Assembly (NCBI GenBank): GCA_947625005.1
Contig: CANQNA010000020.1
Coordinates: 1-15,250 of the forward strand
Source of the DNA: an uncultured Bacilli bacterium
GTDB taxonomy: Bacteria; Bacillota_I; Bacilli_A; RF39; UBA660
Direction: 5' to 3'
Length of the DNA stretch: 15,250 nt
Shown: positions 1-8,016 of the stretch, piece by piece
Numbering within the stretch: the first letter of the stretch is position 1
Layout: each line of letters opens with the position of its first letter
Notes under the pieces: generated by a model
Database searches by the model: none
What the model was told of the DNA's origin: nothing
What the model saw: only the letters and a program-made list of their open reading frames with translations
Position numbers and translations under genes: made by a program

Positions 1-2
1 CA

Positions 3-2789
3 ACCCAATATGCAAATGCCGAGCATAAATTAAACGCTAATCAAATTCCTACCACAGAGCAAGAAGGTTATGATTTTATTGGTTGGTTTACAGAAGATAA
101 TCAACAAATAACTCCTGATGAATATCCGTTCTTAGATACTGAAAATGTTGTCATTGGTAAATGGGAGAAAAAAGTGTATACGATTACTTTTGATACTGAT
201 GATGGTACCAAAATAAGCAATCGCCAAGTAAAACATGGCGAAAAAGTAGAAAATCCTGGTAATGCAGAAAAAATAAGCAAGGATAATTATAATGGTTACG
301 AATTTATTGGTTGGGATTTATGTAAAGAAAATACCTGTGAAACATTTGACTTTAATACTCAAATAACCTCGAATTTAACCTTAAAAGCAAAATATAAACA
401 AGTGGTTTATACCAATAAAATGATGAATGACTTTGCATCTCAAATTACCAATGACAATATCTCAGCTTTTGTTAGAGAAGATACCAAATTAGATATTTCT
501 GTTTTAAATGAAGAAGAATCATTATCTGAAAATATTGGTCATATAGTAACCGTCTTAGGTAACTTTACCGAAATAAACAACGTCGAAACTATCAGACTAA
601 ATACAAATATCTTATTATCTAAAGAAAATGTAAAAGAGAAATTAAAAGAATTGCTAGAATCTTTAACAGACTATGAATCAGCTAAATTAGAAGATTTATA
701 TAATGTATCATTTACCATTAATTTTAACCTAAAAGATGGTGTAACAAATGAAACAGATAGTAGCACAAGTACTTATACAGCTCGTTTCAATACAAAATCT
801 ATTCCCGTAAAAAATGAAAGTGAACTAGAACAAGCTTTATTAGGTAACGAAGAAATAATTATTAAAAACTGGGAAGGGGATATCACAAAACCTTTGACAA
901 TTTCTAAAGATATTGTTATTGATGGCCGAAATACGGAAATAACTTCAAATATAGTGGAACATAAACCAGTCTTTAATATTACATCAGGTAGTGTTGTTAT
1001 AAAAGATTTGACTTTAAAAATTGATGTTTTAAAACCATCAGAATATAATAAAAAGAATAAAACATCTACTAAAAATAAAAATACAATTGGAATAGAAGTG
1101 GGAGAGAATGCCACTTTAACCGCTAATAATTTCCATGTTACTAATAAAACAACTATTGATGAACAAAACATGAAAATTGATGAGGAAGAACTTAAAGCCA
1201 GTACTGTAACAATTAATGAAAATGCCGCTATATTATTAAAAGGAACTTTATATGCTAGTAATATTTCTTATGAAGATGAAATTTATGGTAGTCCAACCGT
1301 TTTAGCTACTAAAAATGCCACAATGAATGTTTTAGGAGGAAATAAACAAGAGTACATTTATAATGTAGTAAGAAATGATGATGGAACCTCTGAAGAAACT
1401 AAGAGAGTTTCAGATTATATTCATTATTATAAAGATTATAAGCATTCAAGATTAATTTTTGTCAATTATGTACCAATGAGTCGAACATATACTAATATTG
1501 CTTACATTAATAATGAACAATATTTTGTCCCTAAAACTTTTGAAGAAAATGGATCTGACTATAAATATAAAAATGAAATTACAGAAAAGAAATATGTCTT
1601 TAAAAATAAATGGGAATATTCTAGTGATTTAGAAACTGGTTCTATTTCTAATGATGATTTAAAGGAAATGAAAGCTACTTTAACATCAGGAGATTATACT
1701 TACTATGCCCAATACGTTGAAATACCTGCGCCAGTTATTCAAAAATTCTATGTAGATAATGAAGATACAAGTTCAACTATCTCCAATCAAGCAACTATTC
1801 ATTTAAAATGGGATAGTGATAATGTAACAAAATATTGCATCATGAAAAGTGAAGATAAGAGTAATTGCGATTGGGAAGATACTAAAAATCAAAAGGAAAT
1901 TACTAAAGAATTAGATTTTAATAGTTTTGGTAATTATACTTACCATGCGTATTTAAAAAATGATGAAGATGTTGTTTCTAAAGAGGCAATTACTACAATT
2001 TCTTATATCAAAAAAGATTACACAGGTAAAGCCAGTGGTTTAATGGATTATCAACCAAAAGGATTAAATAAAACTGTTATAGATGGTATGTATCGTTATT
2101 CTGGCAAAAATGTTGAAAATTATATTTGCTTTGGCACCGATGATTTAGATACTTGTTTAAAAAATCCCAATCAATATTTATATCAAATTATTGGCATAAC
2201 TGCAGGCGGAAAATTCAAGCTAATTAAGAGTATTCCTTATACTTGGGCAATATGGAATGATAAATATTATCTTTCTAGTTGTGGTCCACATGGCAACAGA
2301 TGCAAATATCCAAATAGTAAATTGTATAATACTCTAAATGCAAATTTTTCTAAAACTTTATCAAATTGGGACCAAAAAGTGGATTATGCAACTTGGTTTA
2401 CGGGAACAATTACAAGTGATGATAAAACAGGACATGCAGTATATCAAAGTGAGATAAAAGACAAAACTACTAATGGTAAATATGGTTTAATGTATGCTAG
2501 TGATTATTTCTATGCTTATGGTGATGGAAAAGGTAACACAAATTGTCTAAAAGAAAGATGTGATAGCTACCTAACAACTCCTGATTTTGAATGGACAATT
2601 ACTAGAGAAGATTATGATAGTACCATCTATTCTGGTTATGCATATTATATACATCCAAAAGATCAAAGATTAAGAGCAATTGTAATGGATGTTGAGTTTG
2701 GTATAAGGCCTGTATTCTATTTAAAACTTGAAACCTCAATTAAAAGCGGTATAGGTAGTAAAGATAGACCATTTATTATAGAAAATTGA
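3..2789 (+). CDS. Large InlB-repeat surface protein, 3' part (start lies before the window)
   Basis: The frame is open from the first bases, so about 928 codons of a longer extracellular protein are visible. No start is supported; the GTG at 174 lies inside a repeat and has no ribosome site. Residues 1-57 and about 58-135 look like two InlB/Listeria-Bacteroides repeats (GYDFIGWF, GYEFIGWD, then N-x-TLKAKY). About 270-500 is rich in short beta strands with IDGRNTEI and VVIKDLTLKI, resembling a pectate-lyase-like beta-helix. About 590-675 looks Ig-like. The C-terminal 220 residues contain YQIIGI, KLIKSIPY and FGIRPVFYLK, then a GxGSKDRPFII end; I believe this is an uncharacterised domain common in surface proteins of gut Bacillota, from memory only. 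Cysteines come in close pairs, suggesting disulfides. No LPXTG motif or C-terminal membrane anchor is present. Likely an adhesin or envelope protein; partner unknown. Confidence 0.8.
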   Translation, partial: TQYANAEHKLNANQIPTTEQEGYDFIGWFTEDNQQITPDEYPFLDTENVVIGKWEKKVYTITFDTDDGTKISNRQVKHGEKVENPGNAEKISKDNYNGYEFIGWDLCKENTCETFDFNTQITSNLTLKAKYKQVVYTNKMMNDFASQITNDNISAFVREDTKLDISVLNEEESLSENIGHIVTVLGNFTEINNVETIRLNTNILLSKENVKEKLKELLESLTDYESAKLEDLYNVSFTINFNLKDGVTNETDSSTSTYTARFNTKSIPVKNESELEQALLGNEEIIIKNWEGDITKPLTISKDIVIDGRNTEITSNIVEHKPVFNITSGSVVIKDLTLKIDVLKPSEYNKKNKTSTKNKNTIGIEVGENATLTANNFHVTNKTTIDEQNMKIDEEELKASTVTINENAAILLKGTLYASNISYEDEIYGSPTVLATKNATMNVLGGNKQEYIYNVVRNDDGTSEETKRVSDYIHYYKDYKHSRLIFVNYVPMSRTYTNIAYINNEQYFVPKTFEENGSDYKYKNEITEKKYVFKNKWEYSSDLETGSISNDDLKEMKATLTSGDYTYYAQYVEIPAPVIQKFYVDNEDTSSTISNQATIHLKWDSDNVTKYCIMKSEDKSNCDWEDTKNQKEITKELDFNSFGNYTYHAYLKNDEDVVSKEAITTISYIKKDYTGKASGLMDYQPKGLNKTVIDGMYRYSGKNVENYICFGTDDLDTCLKNPNQYLYQIIGITAGGKFKLIKSIPYTWAIWNDKYYLSSCGPHGNRCKYPNSKLYNTLNANFSKTLSNWDQKVDYATWFTGTITSDDKTGHAVYQSEIKDKTTNGKYGLMYASDYFYAYGDGKGNTNCLKERCDSYLTTPDFEWTITREDYDSTIYSGYAYYIHPKDQRLRAIVMDVEFGIRPVFYLKLETSIKSGIGSKDRPFIIEN

Positions 2790-2803
2790 CATATATTTTA
2801 AAT

Positions 2804-2851
2804 AAAAATAGTAAAAAACAAAATTAGGTTGTTTACAATTTTACTGTTTTT
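2804..2851 (+). terminator. Probable hairpin terminator after the surface protein gene
   Basis: Bases 2804-2816 and 2839-2851 pair over 13 consecutive positions, with one G-U wobble. The 22-base loop contains a further short inverted repeat (AACAA at 2817-2821 and TTGTT at 2829-2833). A T-rich stretch follows (2847-2858). The stem is almost all A-T, so it is weak, but its place 15 bases after a stop codon and ahead of an apparent promoter fits a transcription end. The arms also carry A and T runs in the orientation needed for the other strand. Confidence 0.5.
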
Positions 2852-2961
2852 AATTTTTAGAATAGCATAATCAATTTTAGCTAAGTTTTTATGTAAATTA
2901 TAAAATAAAGGCTTATATGAAAAGTAAACATCAATTAATATGCGTAAATTTGAAAAAATAC

Positions 2962-2997
2962 TTCCAATTTGCGACTAAATTTGCTATTCTATATATA
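2962..2997 (+). promoter_or_regulatory. Candidate promoter of the polysaccharide locus
   Basis: Two overlapping sigma-A-like readings exist. One has an extended -10, TGC-TATTCT at 2982-2990, with a poor -35 TTCCAA at 2962-2967 and 17 bases between. The other has TTGCGA at 2969-2974, 17 bases, then TATATA at 2992-2997. The predicted transcript start would be 45-55 bases before the first glycosyltransferase gene. The 11-mer TATTCTATATA recurs ahead of the next gene at 4360-4370. The leader contains a 6-base inverted repeat, TTCGTG at 3006-3011 and CACGAA at 3036-3041, whose second arm touches the ribosome site. Confidence 0.45.
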
Positions 2998-3053
2998 GTT
3001 ATTGATTCGTGAAAGCTAATTAATAATAAAAATAACACGAAAGGAGGATAGTT

Positions 3054-4184
3054 ATGGATTGTCAGTTCCAAAAGAACAACGTAATAAATGAAAAAAAACT
3101 AAAAATAGCAATGATTGGCCATAAAAGGATTCCTGGAAGAGAAGGAGGAGTAGAAGTAGTTGTTGAAGAACTTGCAACTAGAATGGCAGCTCTTGGTCAT
3201 GATGTTACTGTTTATAATAGAAAAAATAAAAATATAAAACCAATTAAAGAATTTAAAGGCGTAAAAATAAAAAATATTTTTACAGTGAATAGTAAGAATT
3301 TAGATGCTTTTATTTATTCTTTTATTTCTTCAATTTGTGTGTTATTTCACAAATATGATATTATTCATTATCATGCTATAGGACCTAGTGCAATGCTCAT
3401 AATTCCACACATATTTAATAAAAAAATCATTGTTACTGTTCATGGATTGAATTATAAAACACCTAAATGGAAGGGATTAGGTGAAAGATATTTAAAATTA
3501 GGAGAAAAAATTGTAGCAAAGTATGCTAATGAAATTATAGTATTATCTAAAGAACAGCAAAAATATTTTAAAGAAAAATATAACAGAGATACTTTTTATA
3601 TTCCAAATGGAGTATCAATACAAAAAATTGAAAAGCCAGAAATAATTAGCAAAAAATATGGTCTAACAAAAAATAGTTATATTTTATTTTTATCAAGGTT
3701 AGTACCGGGAAAAGGTTTAGAAACTTTAATATCAGCTTATCGAAATACTAATATTAAAATTCCATTAATAATTGCTGGTGAAACTAATTATGTTAATAAT
3801 TTTTATAATAAAATTTTAAATTTAATTAATAATGATGAAAGAATAAAATTAATTGGATTTGTAAAAGGTAAAGAGTTAAGTGAACTATATTCTAATGCAA
3901 GATTATTTGTTTTTCCTAGTGAGGCTGAAGGTATGGCTATGAGCTTATTAGAAGCATTAAGCTATAATACTCCTTGTTTAGTAAGTGATATACCAGAAAA
4001 TAAAGAAGTTGGTAAAAATTATGTTAAATATTTTAGTGTCGGAGATGAAAACGATTTGAGAGAACAATTACTTTTTTTAACTAAAGGCAATAATAATTTT
4101 AATGAAAATAGTCGAGAATATATTTTAAAAAAATATAATTGGGATGATGTAGCATTAAAAACATTAAGTTTATATAAAAAGTAG
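3054..4184 (+). CDS. GT4-family glycosyltransferase (GT-B fold), first gene of the locus
   Basis: A cytoplasmic GT-B transferase of 376 residues, normal for family GT4. The N-terminal acceptor half begins near residue 17 with AMIGHKRIPGREGGVE, a glycine-rich signature of the DUF1972-type GT4 group that includes second-sugar, often rhamnosyl, transferases of capsule loci. HYHAIGP and TVHGLN follow. The C-terminal donor half carries FLSRLVPGKG (Arg215, Lys220) and the EX7E motif, E292 to E300. The start is well supported by AAGGAGG at 3041-3047, six bases before ATG; codons 1-16 look like a poorly conserved leader. The gene is preceded by its own candidate promoter and followed by a 275-base gap. 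Donor and acceptor sugars cannot be named; addition of an early sugar to the lipid-linked repeat unit is inferred. Confidence 0.85.
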   Translation: MDCQFQKNNVINEKKLKIAMIGHKRIPGREGGVEVVVEELATRMAALGHDVTVYNRKNKNIKPIKEFKGVKIKNIFTVNSKNLDAFIYSFISSICVLFHKYDIIHYHAIGPSAMLIIPHIFNKKIIVTVHGLNYKTPKWKGLGERYLKLGEKIVAKYANEIIVLSKEQQKYFKEKYNRDTFYIPNGVSIQKIEKPEIISKKYGLTKNSYILFLSRLVPGKGLETLISAYRNTNIKIPLIIAGETNYVNNFYNKILNLINNDERIKLIGFVKGKELSELYSNARLFVFPSEAEGMAMSLLEALSYNTPCLVSDIPENKEVGKNYVKYFSVGDENDLREQLLFLTKGNNNFNENSREYILKKYNWDDVALKTLSLYKK

Positions 4185-4337
4185 ATAATGTTTATGAATA
4201 AATAATATTTTTTAAAAGAATTACACAAATTACCGAATTGTTAGTTTTAAAATTTAGTTGTTTGAATTAATTGAAAAATTTTTTTATCTAAATATTAGAA
4301 TTATAAATGTATTTGTTCTTATAAATAAGAAATTTTT

Positions 4338-4370
4338 TTGTGAATATGATTTTGAAAATTATTCTATATA
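4338..4370 (+). promoter_or_regulatory. Candidate second promoter, upstream of the second GT4 gene
   Basis: TTGTGA at 4338-4343 is followed after 16 bases by TATTCT at 4360-4365, a fair -35/-10 pair. The gap 4185-4459 otherwise holds only AT-rich sequence with no gene, no clear terminator and no RNA that I recognise. The gap is far longer than most others in the locus, which makes an internal promoter plausible. Confidence 0.35.
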
Positions 4371-4448
4371 AGTAGAGATAAAATCAATTTAATAAGTGAA
4401 ATAGTTAATGTAGTAATGGTAGTTATTTACATGATAATGTTAAAAATT

Positions 4449-4454
4449 TGGAGG
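4449..4454 (+). promoter_or_regulatory. Ribosome binding site that fixes the start at 4460
   Basis: TGGAGG lies five bases before ATG 4460. The in-frame TTG at 4448 overlaps this site and has no Shine-Dalgarno sequence of its own, so the protein should start at MKVSNQ rather than four codons earlier. Confidence 0.75.
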
Positions 4455-4459
4455 AATCA

Positions 4460-5590
4460 ATGAAAGTGTCAAATCAAAAACCAATTAGAATATTAATGTG
4501 TGTTAATATCATGGATAGAGCTGGTGCAGAAATGATGATTATGAATTATTATAGAAAGATTAATAAAAATAATATTCAATTTGATTTTTTAACTCATCGC
4601 TCAAAAAAGGGTACTTTTGATAATGAGATAAGAAGTATGGGGGGAAAGATATATTATGCTCCAAGACTTTATCCACATAATTATTTTAAATATATAAAAT
4701 ACATGAATAACTTTTTTAAAAAGCATAATGAATATAAAATTATTCATTGTCATATGGATGCTATGTCTTTTTTTCCACTATTTATGGCAAAAATCAATCA
4801 CATACCATTCAGAATCGCACATTCACATACTTCCAAGTTAGATTTTGATTTTAAATTACCCATAAAATTTATTTCAAAATTTAATGTAAAAAAGGTTTCC
4901 AATATTAATTTTGCTTGTAGTAATAAAGCAGGGCATTTCTTATTTGGAAAGAAAAAATTTGAATTGCTTTCTAATGCTATTGATTTGGATAAATTCAAAT
5001 TTAATTCTAAAATTAGAAATGATATACGAAAGAAAAATAATATCCCTATTGATGCGATTGTAATTGGCCATGTGGGGCGATTAAATTACATAAAAAATCA
5101 AATGTTTCTATTAGATACTTTAAAAAAACTAAATGATGATAATTGTAAGTCATATTTGGTTTTAGTTGGAGATGGGCCAGATTTAAATAAAATAAAAAGT
5201 AGAATTGAAAAATTAAATTTAAAGAGCAATGTTAGAATTTTAAGAAATAGAGATGATGTTAATGATTTATTACAAATGATGGATATATTTGTTATGCCCT
5301 CTCTTTTTGAAGGACTGCCGGTTTCGGGAATTGAAGCACAAGCTAATGGATTACCTACATTATTTTCTAAAAACATCTCAGAAGAAATATTGCTTTGTAA
5401 AAACGCTTATTCTTTTAACATCAATGATGGTCCAAATGAATGTGCAAATTTAATTAAAAAATGTAGTTTAGAAAGAAATAAGGACGCCATAAATACCTTA
5501 ATAGAAAAAGGCTATGATATTAATAAAGAATCAAAAAAATTGGAAGATTACTATATTAAACTATATGACATGTTAAACAAGGAAGAATAA
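4460..5590 (+). CDS. EpsF-like GT4 glycosyltransferase
   Basis: A GT-B transferase of 376 residues from the ATG at 4460. The N-terminal part RILMCVNIMDRAGAEMMIMN matches the GG/AGAE pattern of EpsF- and capsule-type GT4 enzymes, with IIHCHMD and IAHSHTSK in the acceptor half. The donor half shows GHVGRLNYIKNQ, LVGDGPD and the EX7E motif (E284 to E292, in SLFEGLP and GIEAQ), which binds the nucleotide sugar. There is no membrane segment; it should act at the inner face of the membrane on the lipid-linked repeat unit. The polymerase gene starts two bases after the stop, so the two are cotranscribed. A run of six G (4639-4644, codons 60-62) is notable in such AT-rich DNA. The sugar specificity is unknown. 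Confidence 0.87.
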   Translation: MKVSNQKPIRILMCVNIMDRAGAEMMIMNYYRKINKNNIQFDFLTHRSKKGTFDNEIRSMGGKIYYAPRLYPHNYFKYIKYMNNFFKKHNEYKIIHCHMDAMSFFPLFMAKINHIPFRIAHSHTSKLDFDFKLPIKFISKFNVKKVSNINFACSNKAGHFLFGKKKFELLSNAIDLDKFKFNSKIRNDIRKKNNIPIDAIVIGHVGRLNYIKNQMFLLDTLKKLNDDNCKSYLVLVGDGPDLNKIKSRIEKLNLKSNVRILRNRDDVNDLLQMMDIFVMPSLFEGLPVSGIEAQANGLPTLFSKNISEEILLCKNAYSFNINDGPNECANLIKKCSLERNKDAINTLIEKGYDINKESKKLEDYYIKLYDMLNKEE

Positions 5591-5592
5591 TT

Positions 5593-6795
5593 ATGAAGAA
5601 AATAAAAATAAATTTAAATTATTTACTTTTTTTGTTATATTTATATGGTTTAATTTTTCAAAACTTATTACAAACACTAATTCCGGTTTTTCAATATTTA
5701 GATGAGTTTTTAGCTTTATTATTTTTCCCTGTATTTTTAATTAATCTTTTTAAGAATAAAAATAAAAAAGCACAATTTATGAATATATATGAAAAAAAAT
5801 TGTTAATAGCTTTATTTATAATTTTAATGATTGGTTTACTTTCTAATATTAATAATGGATTTCAGTCTCTAAAAGTTATTTTATCTGATTGTATTATTTT
5901 TTATAAATTTTACTTGGTTTATTTTTTAACTAAAATACTATGGAAAAATGAATTTTGGCTTAGTTACGAAAATAAAATTAGAAAGCATTTGATTCTTATC
6001 GTAAGCATATTATTTTTACTTACTTTGGGAAATTACATATTTGATTTGTATCCTGGCGAAGTAAGATTTGGAGTAAAATCAAATCAATTGTTTTATACTC
6101 ATTCAACATATTTAGCTGCTGTTTGTTTATTTATATTATGTTTATTTACTAAGATTGATAAAAAAGTAGTTAATAAATATTCAATTATAAGTATTCTAAT
6201 TTTAGTTTCTACTCTTAGATTCAAAGCTATTGGGACCATTATAGCAATTTTGATTATAATGGTATTTGTAAATAAATCAAATAGAAAATTATCTTTATCA
6301 AAAATAACTGTAATAGGTGCTATAATATTCGTCTTTGCATATGATCAGATTAACTATTACTTTTTTCAAAATGATGGATTTGCTAGAAAAGCACTAATAA
6401 ATGCATCATTAAAAATTGCTAAAGATTATTTACCTTTAGGTGGAGGCTTTGCAACTTATGGTTCTTTTTATTCAGCTATTGAATATTCGCCTTTATATAG
6501 TATTTATGGAATAAGCAATGTCTATGGTTTATCACAATCAAATCCAGCATTTGTTGCCGATACATTTTGGGCGATGATTATAGGACAATTTGGTTATATA
6601 GGATTATGTATTTACGTTATATGTATTTATTATATATATAAAATTATTGATAATATAAATTTTAATTCTCGAGATAATAAATATTTATATATTTCAAAAT
6701 TATCTGCATTAATTTATATAATAATTTGTAGCACATCTGAATCAGCTTTTGCTGGGCCAATGGCAATACCATTAGCAATTATTTTAGGCATATGA
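5593..6795 (+). CDS. wzy: Wzy-type O-antigen/capsule polymerase
   Basis: An integral membrane protein of 400 residues, mostly hydrophobic segments separated by short lysine-rich loops, roughly 10-11 helices. The larger outside loop contains LPLGGGFATYGSF and SNPAFVADTFWAMIIGQFG, the pattern seen in Wzy polymerases and O-antigen ligase relatives. Its role would be to polymerise repeat units at the outer face of the membrane after Wzx flipping. ATG 5593 is two bases after the previous stop, with AAGGA at 5579-5583 as ribosome site. The protein ends abruptly with a TGA directly after its last hydrophobic helix (AIPLAIILGI). The same frame continues for 11 more codons reading HPYRFLFRKMY, the kind of basic tail expected there, so a late nonsense change is possible. 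The polymerase call rests on topology and short motifs, as always for this divergent family. Confidence 0.75.
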   Translation: MKKIKINLNYLLFLLYLYGLIFQNLLQTLIPVFQYLDEFLALLFFPVFLINLFKNKNKKAQFMNIYEKKLLIALFIILMIGLLSNINNGFQSLKVILSDCIIFYKFYLVYFLTKILWKNEFWLSYENKIRKHLILIVSILFLLTLGNYIFDLYPGEVRFGVKSNQLFYTHSTYLAAVCLFILCLFTKIDKKVVNKYSIISILILVSTLRFKAIGTIIAILIIMVFVNKSNRKLSLSKITVIGAIIFVFAYDQINYYFFQNDGFARKALINASLKIAKDYLPLGGGFATYGSFYSAIEYSPLYSIYGISNVYGLSQSNPAFVADTFWAMIIGQFGYIGLCIYVICIYYIYKIIDNINFNSRDNKYLYISKLSALIYIIICSTSESAFAGPMAIPLAIILGI

Positions 6796-6906
6796 CATCC
6801 TTATAGATTTTTATTTAGAAAAATGTATTGATTAAACTATTAATAAAATTTTATTAATTTATAGGTAACTATCTTTATTTTAAATGACATAGAAAGGATA
6901 TTAAAA

Positions 6907-7851
6907 ATGAATGATGAAATATTATTAAGTATTATTATTCCTACTTATAAAAGGAGTGATAATCTTATTAATGCTATAGAAAGCGTAATAAATCAAAAAG
7001 GTAATTATGAATTAATTGTTGTTGACGATAATGATGAGAACAGTATATATAGACAGATAAATGAAAAAAAATTAGAAAAATATATAAATATTTCTAATTT
7101 TCATTATTTAAAACATAAAAAGAATATGAATGGTGCTGCTGCAAGAAATACTGGTATTAATTTTTCAAAAGGAAAATATATAACTTTTTTAGATGATGAT
7201 GATGTATTTTCTAAGGAAAGAATAAGTGAGTTTGAAAAAGTGATTGTAAATGAAAATTATGATTTTATATGTTCCAATTATTTGTGGGCTCAAAATGGAA
7301 AAATATTAAAAAAAGGTAAACCAAATATTAATTTATCAAACTATGATTTACAAAAAAAATTATTAAAGCAAGAAAGTTTTTTTGGCACTGGTAGTAATTT
7401 AATTTGCAAATCAGACATTGTGAAAAAAATAAATGGATTTGATGAAACTTTTATTAGGCATCAAGATTTAGAATTTATGATTAGATTTCTTGAATTATGT
7501 AATTCAAAATTTTGTATAAATAAATATCTTGTAATAAAAAATATCGATGATGTGAGTAATATACCAAATTTTGATAAATTATTGAATGTAAAAAAAAAAT
7601 ATCTTAATAAATTTGATTATTTATTGAAAAAACTTAGCATTAGTGAAAAAAAAGATGTTTTTAGCTCTAATTATTATGAATTGTTAATGGCTTCCTATTT
7701 ATTAGAAAATAAAGAAGATACAAACAAAGCAATAAAACTTTTAAAAGAAAGTGGTTGTTATAATTTCCTGAAAAAAAATTATATAAGTATAAAATTAAAA
7801 TTAAAAAAAAGTAAATTAGTATATTATATTAGAACTATTATAAAAAGATAA
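6907..7851 (+). CDS. GT2-family glycosyltransferase (GT-A fold)
   Basis: A 314-residue inverting transferase. The family GT2 signature is complete: SIIIPTYKRSDNLINAIES near residues 8-26, LIVVDDND for the nucleotide, NGAAARNTGI, and the metal-binding Asp run D96-D99 in ITFLDDDDVF. FIRHQDLEFMIR, with an acidic residue at the likely catalytic-base position, follows around 190. The C-terminal 80 residues are lysine-rich and basic, consistent with membrane association, with no transmembrane helix. AGAAAGGA at 6891-6898 is the ribosome site for ATG 6907. It lies between the polymerase and the HP-motif transferase and should add one sugar of the repeat unit; which sugar is not readable. Confidence 0.88.
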   Translation: MNDEILLSIIIPTYKRSDNLINAIESVINQKGNYELIVVDDNDENSIYRQINEKKLEKYINISNFHYLKHKKNMNGAAARNTGINFSKGKYITFLDDDDVFSKERISEFEKVIVNENYDFICSNYLWAQNGKILKKGKPNINLSNYDLQKKLLKQESFFGTGSNLICKSDIVKKINGFDETFIRHQDLEFMIRFLELCNSKFCINKYLVIKNIDDVSNIPNFDKLLNVKKKYLNKFDYLLKKLSISEKKDVFSSNYYELLMASYLLENKEDTNKAIKLLKESGCYNFLKKNYISIKLKLKKSKLVYYIRTIIKR

Positions 7852-8016
7852 GAAAAGTGGAGATTACAGTGAAAATCAAATTTTATATAATAAGAAATAT
7901 TTTTTTTCTTTAGTTTATGCTTTTATTATATATATATATATTAGCTATTTAAAAAATATTATATTCATAATGATTGCATTAATTGTAAATTTAATAAAAT
8001 AGAAAGGAAAAAGATT
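7852..8016 (+). other. 165-base gap holding a possible gene remnant
   Basis: GGAG at 7859-7862 stands seven bases before a GTG at 7869 that opens a 14-codon frame, mostly hydrophobic (KIKFYIIRNIFFL). It stops at TAG 7911, just after a run of eight T (7900-7907). One extra T would extend it with further hydrophobic codons (SLVYAFIIYIYILAI) to a stop near 7949. The rest is AT-rich with an alternating TA stretch around 7926-7941. This could be the start of a lost membrane-protein gene or chance. The region also contains the ribosome site of the next gene, AGAAAGGA at 8001-8008. Confidence 0.25.

Noticed and set aside
174..176. GTG as the start of the surface protein
   Set aside because: The frame is open back to position 3 and encodes another InlB-type repeat (GYDFIGWF); there is no ribosome site before 174.
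773..1171. Reverse-strand open frame inside the surface gene
   Set aside because: It is the complement of a low-complexity coding stretch, with no ribosome site and no recognisable motif; similar shadows at 4019-4228, 4798-4998 and 5098-5376 were dismissed for the same reason.
4448..4450. TTG as the start of the second GT4 gene
   Set aside because: It overlaps the TGGAGG that serves ATG 4460 and has no ribosome site of its own.
6793..6795. TGA read as tryptophan (Mycoplasma-type code)
   Set aside because: TGG is used for tryptophan in all genes here, and the surface gene ends naturally at a TGA after its family-typical C-terminus.
6839..6858. Perfect 20-base palindrome after the polymerase gene
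   Set aside because: It consists only of A and T with no loop, and such palindromes are expected by chance in DNA this AT-rich; too weak for a terminator.
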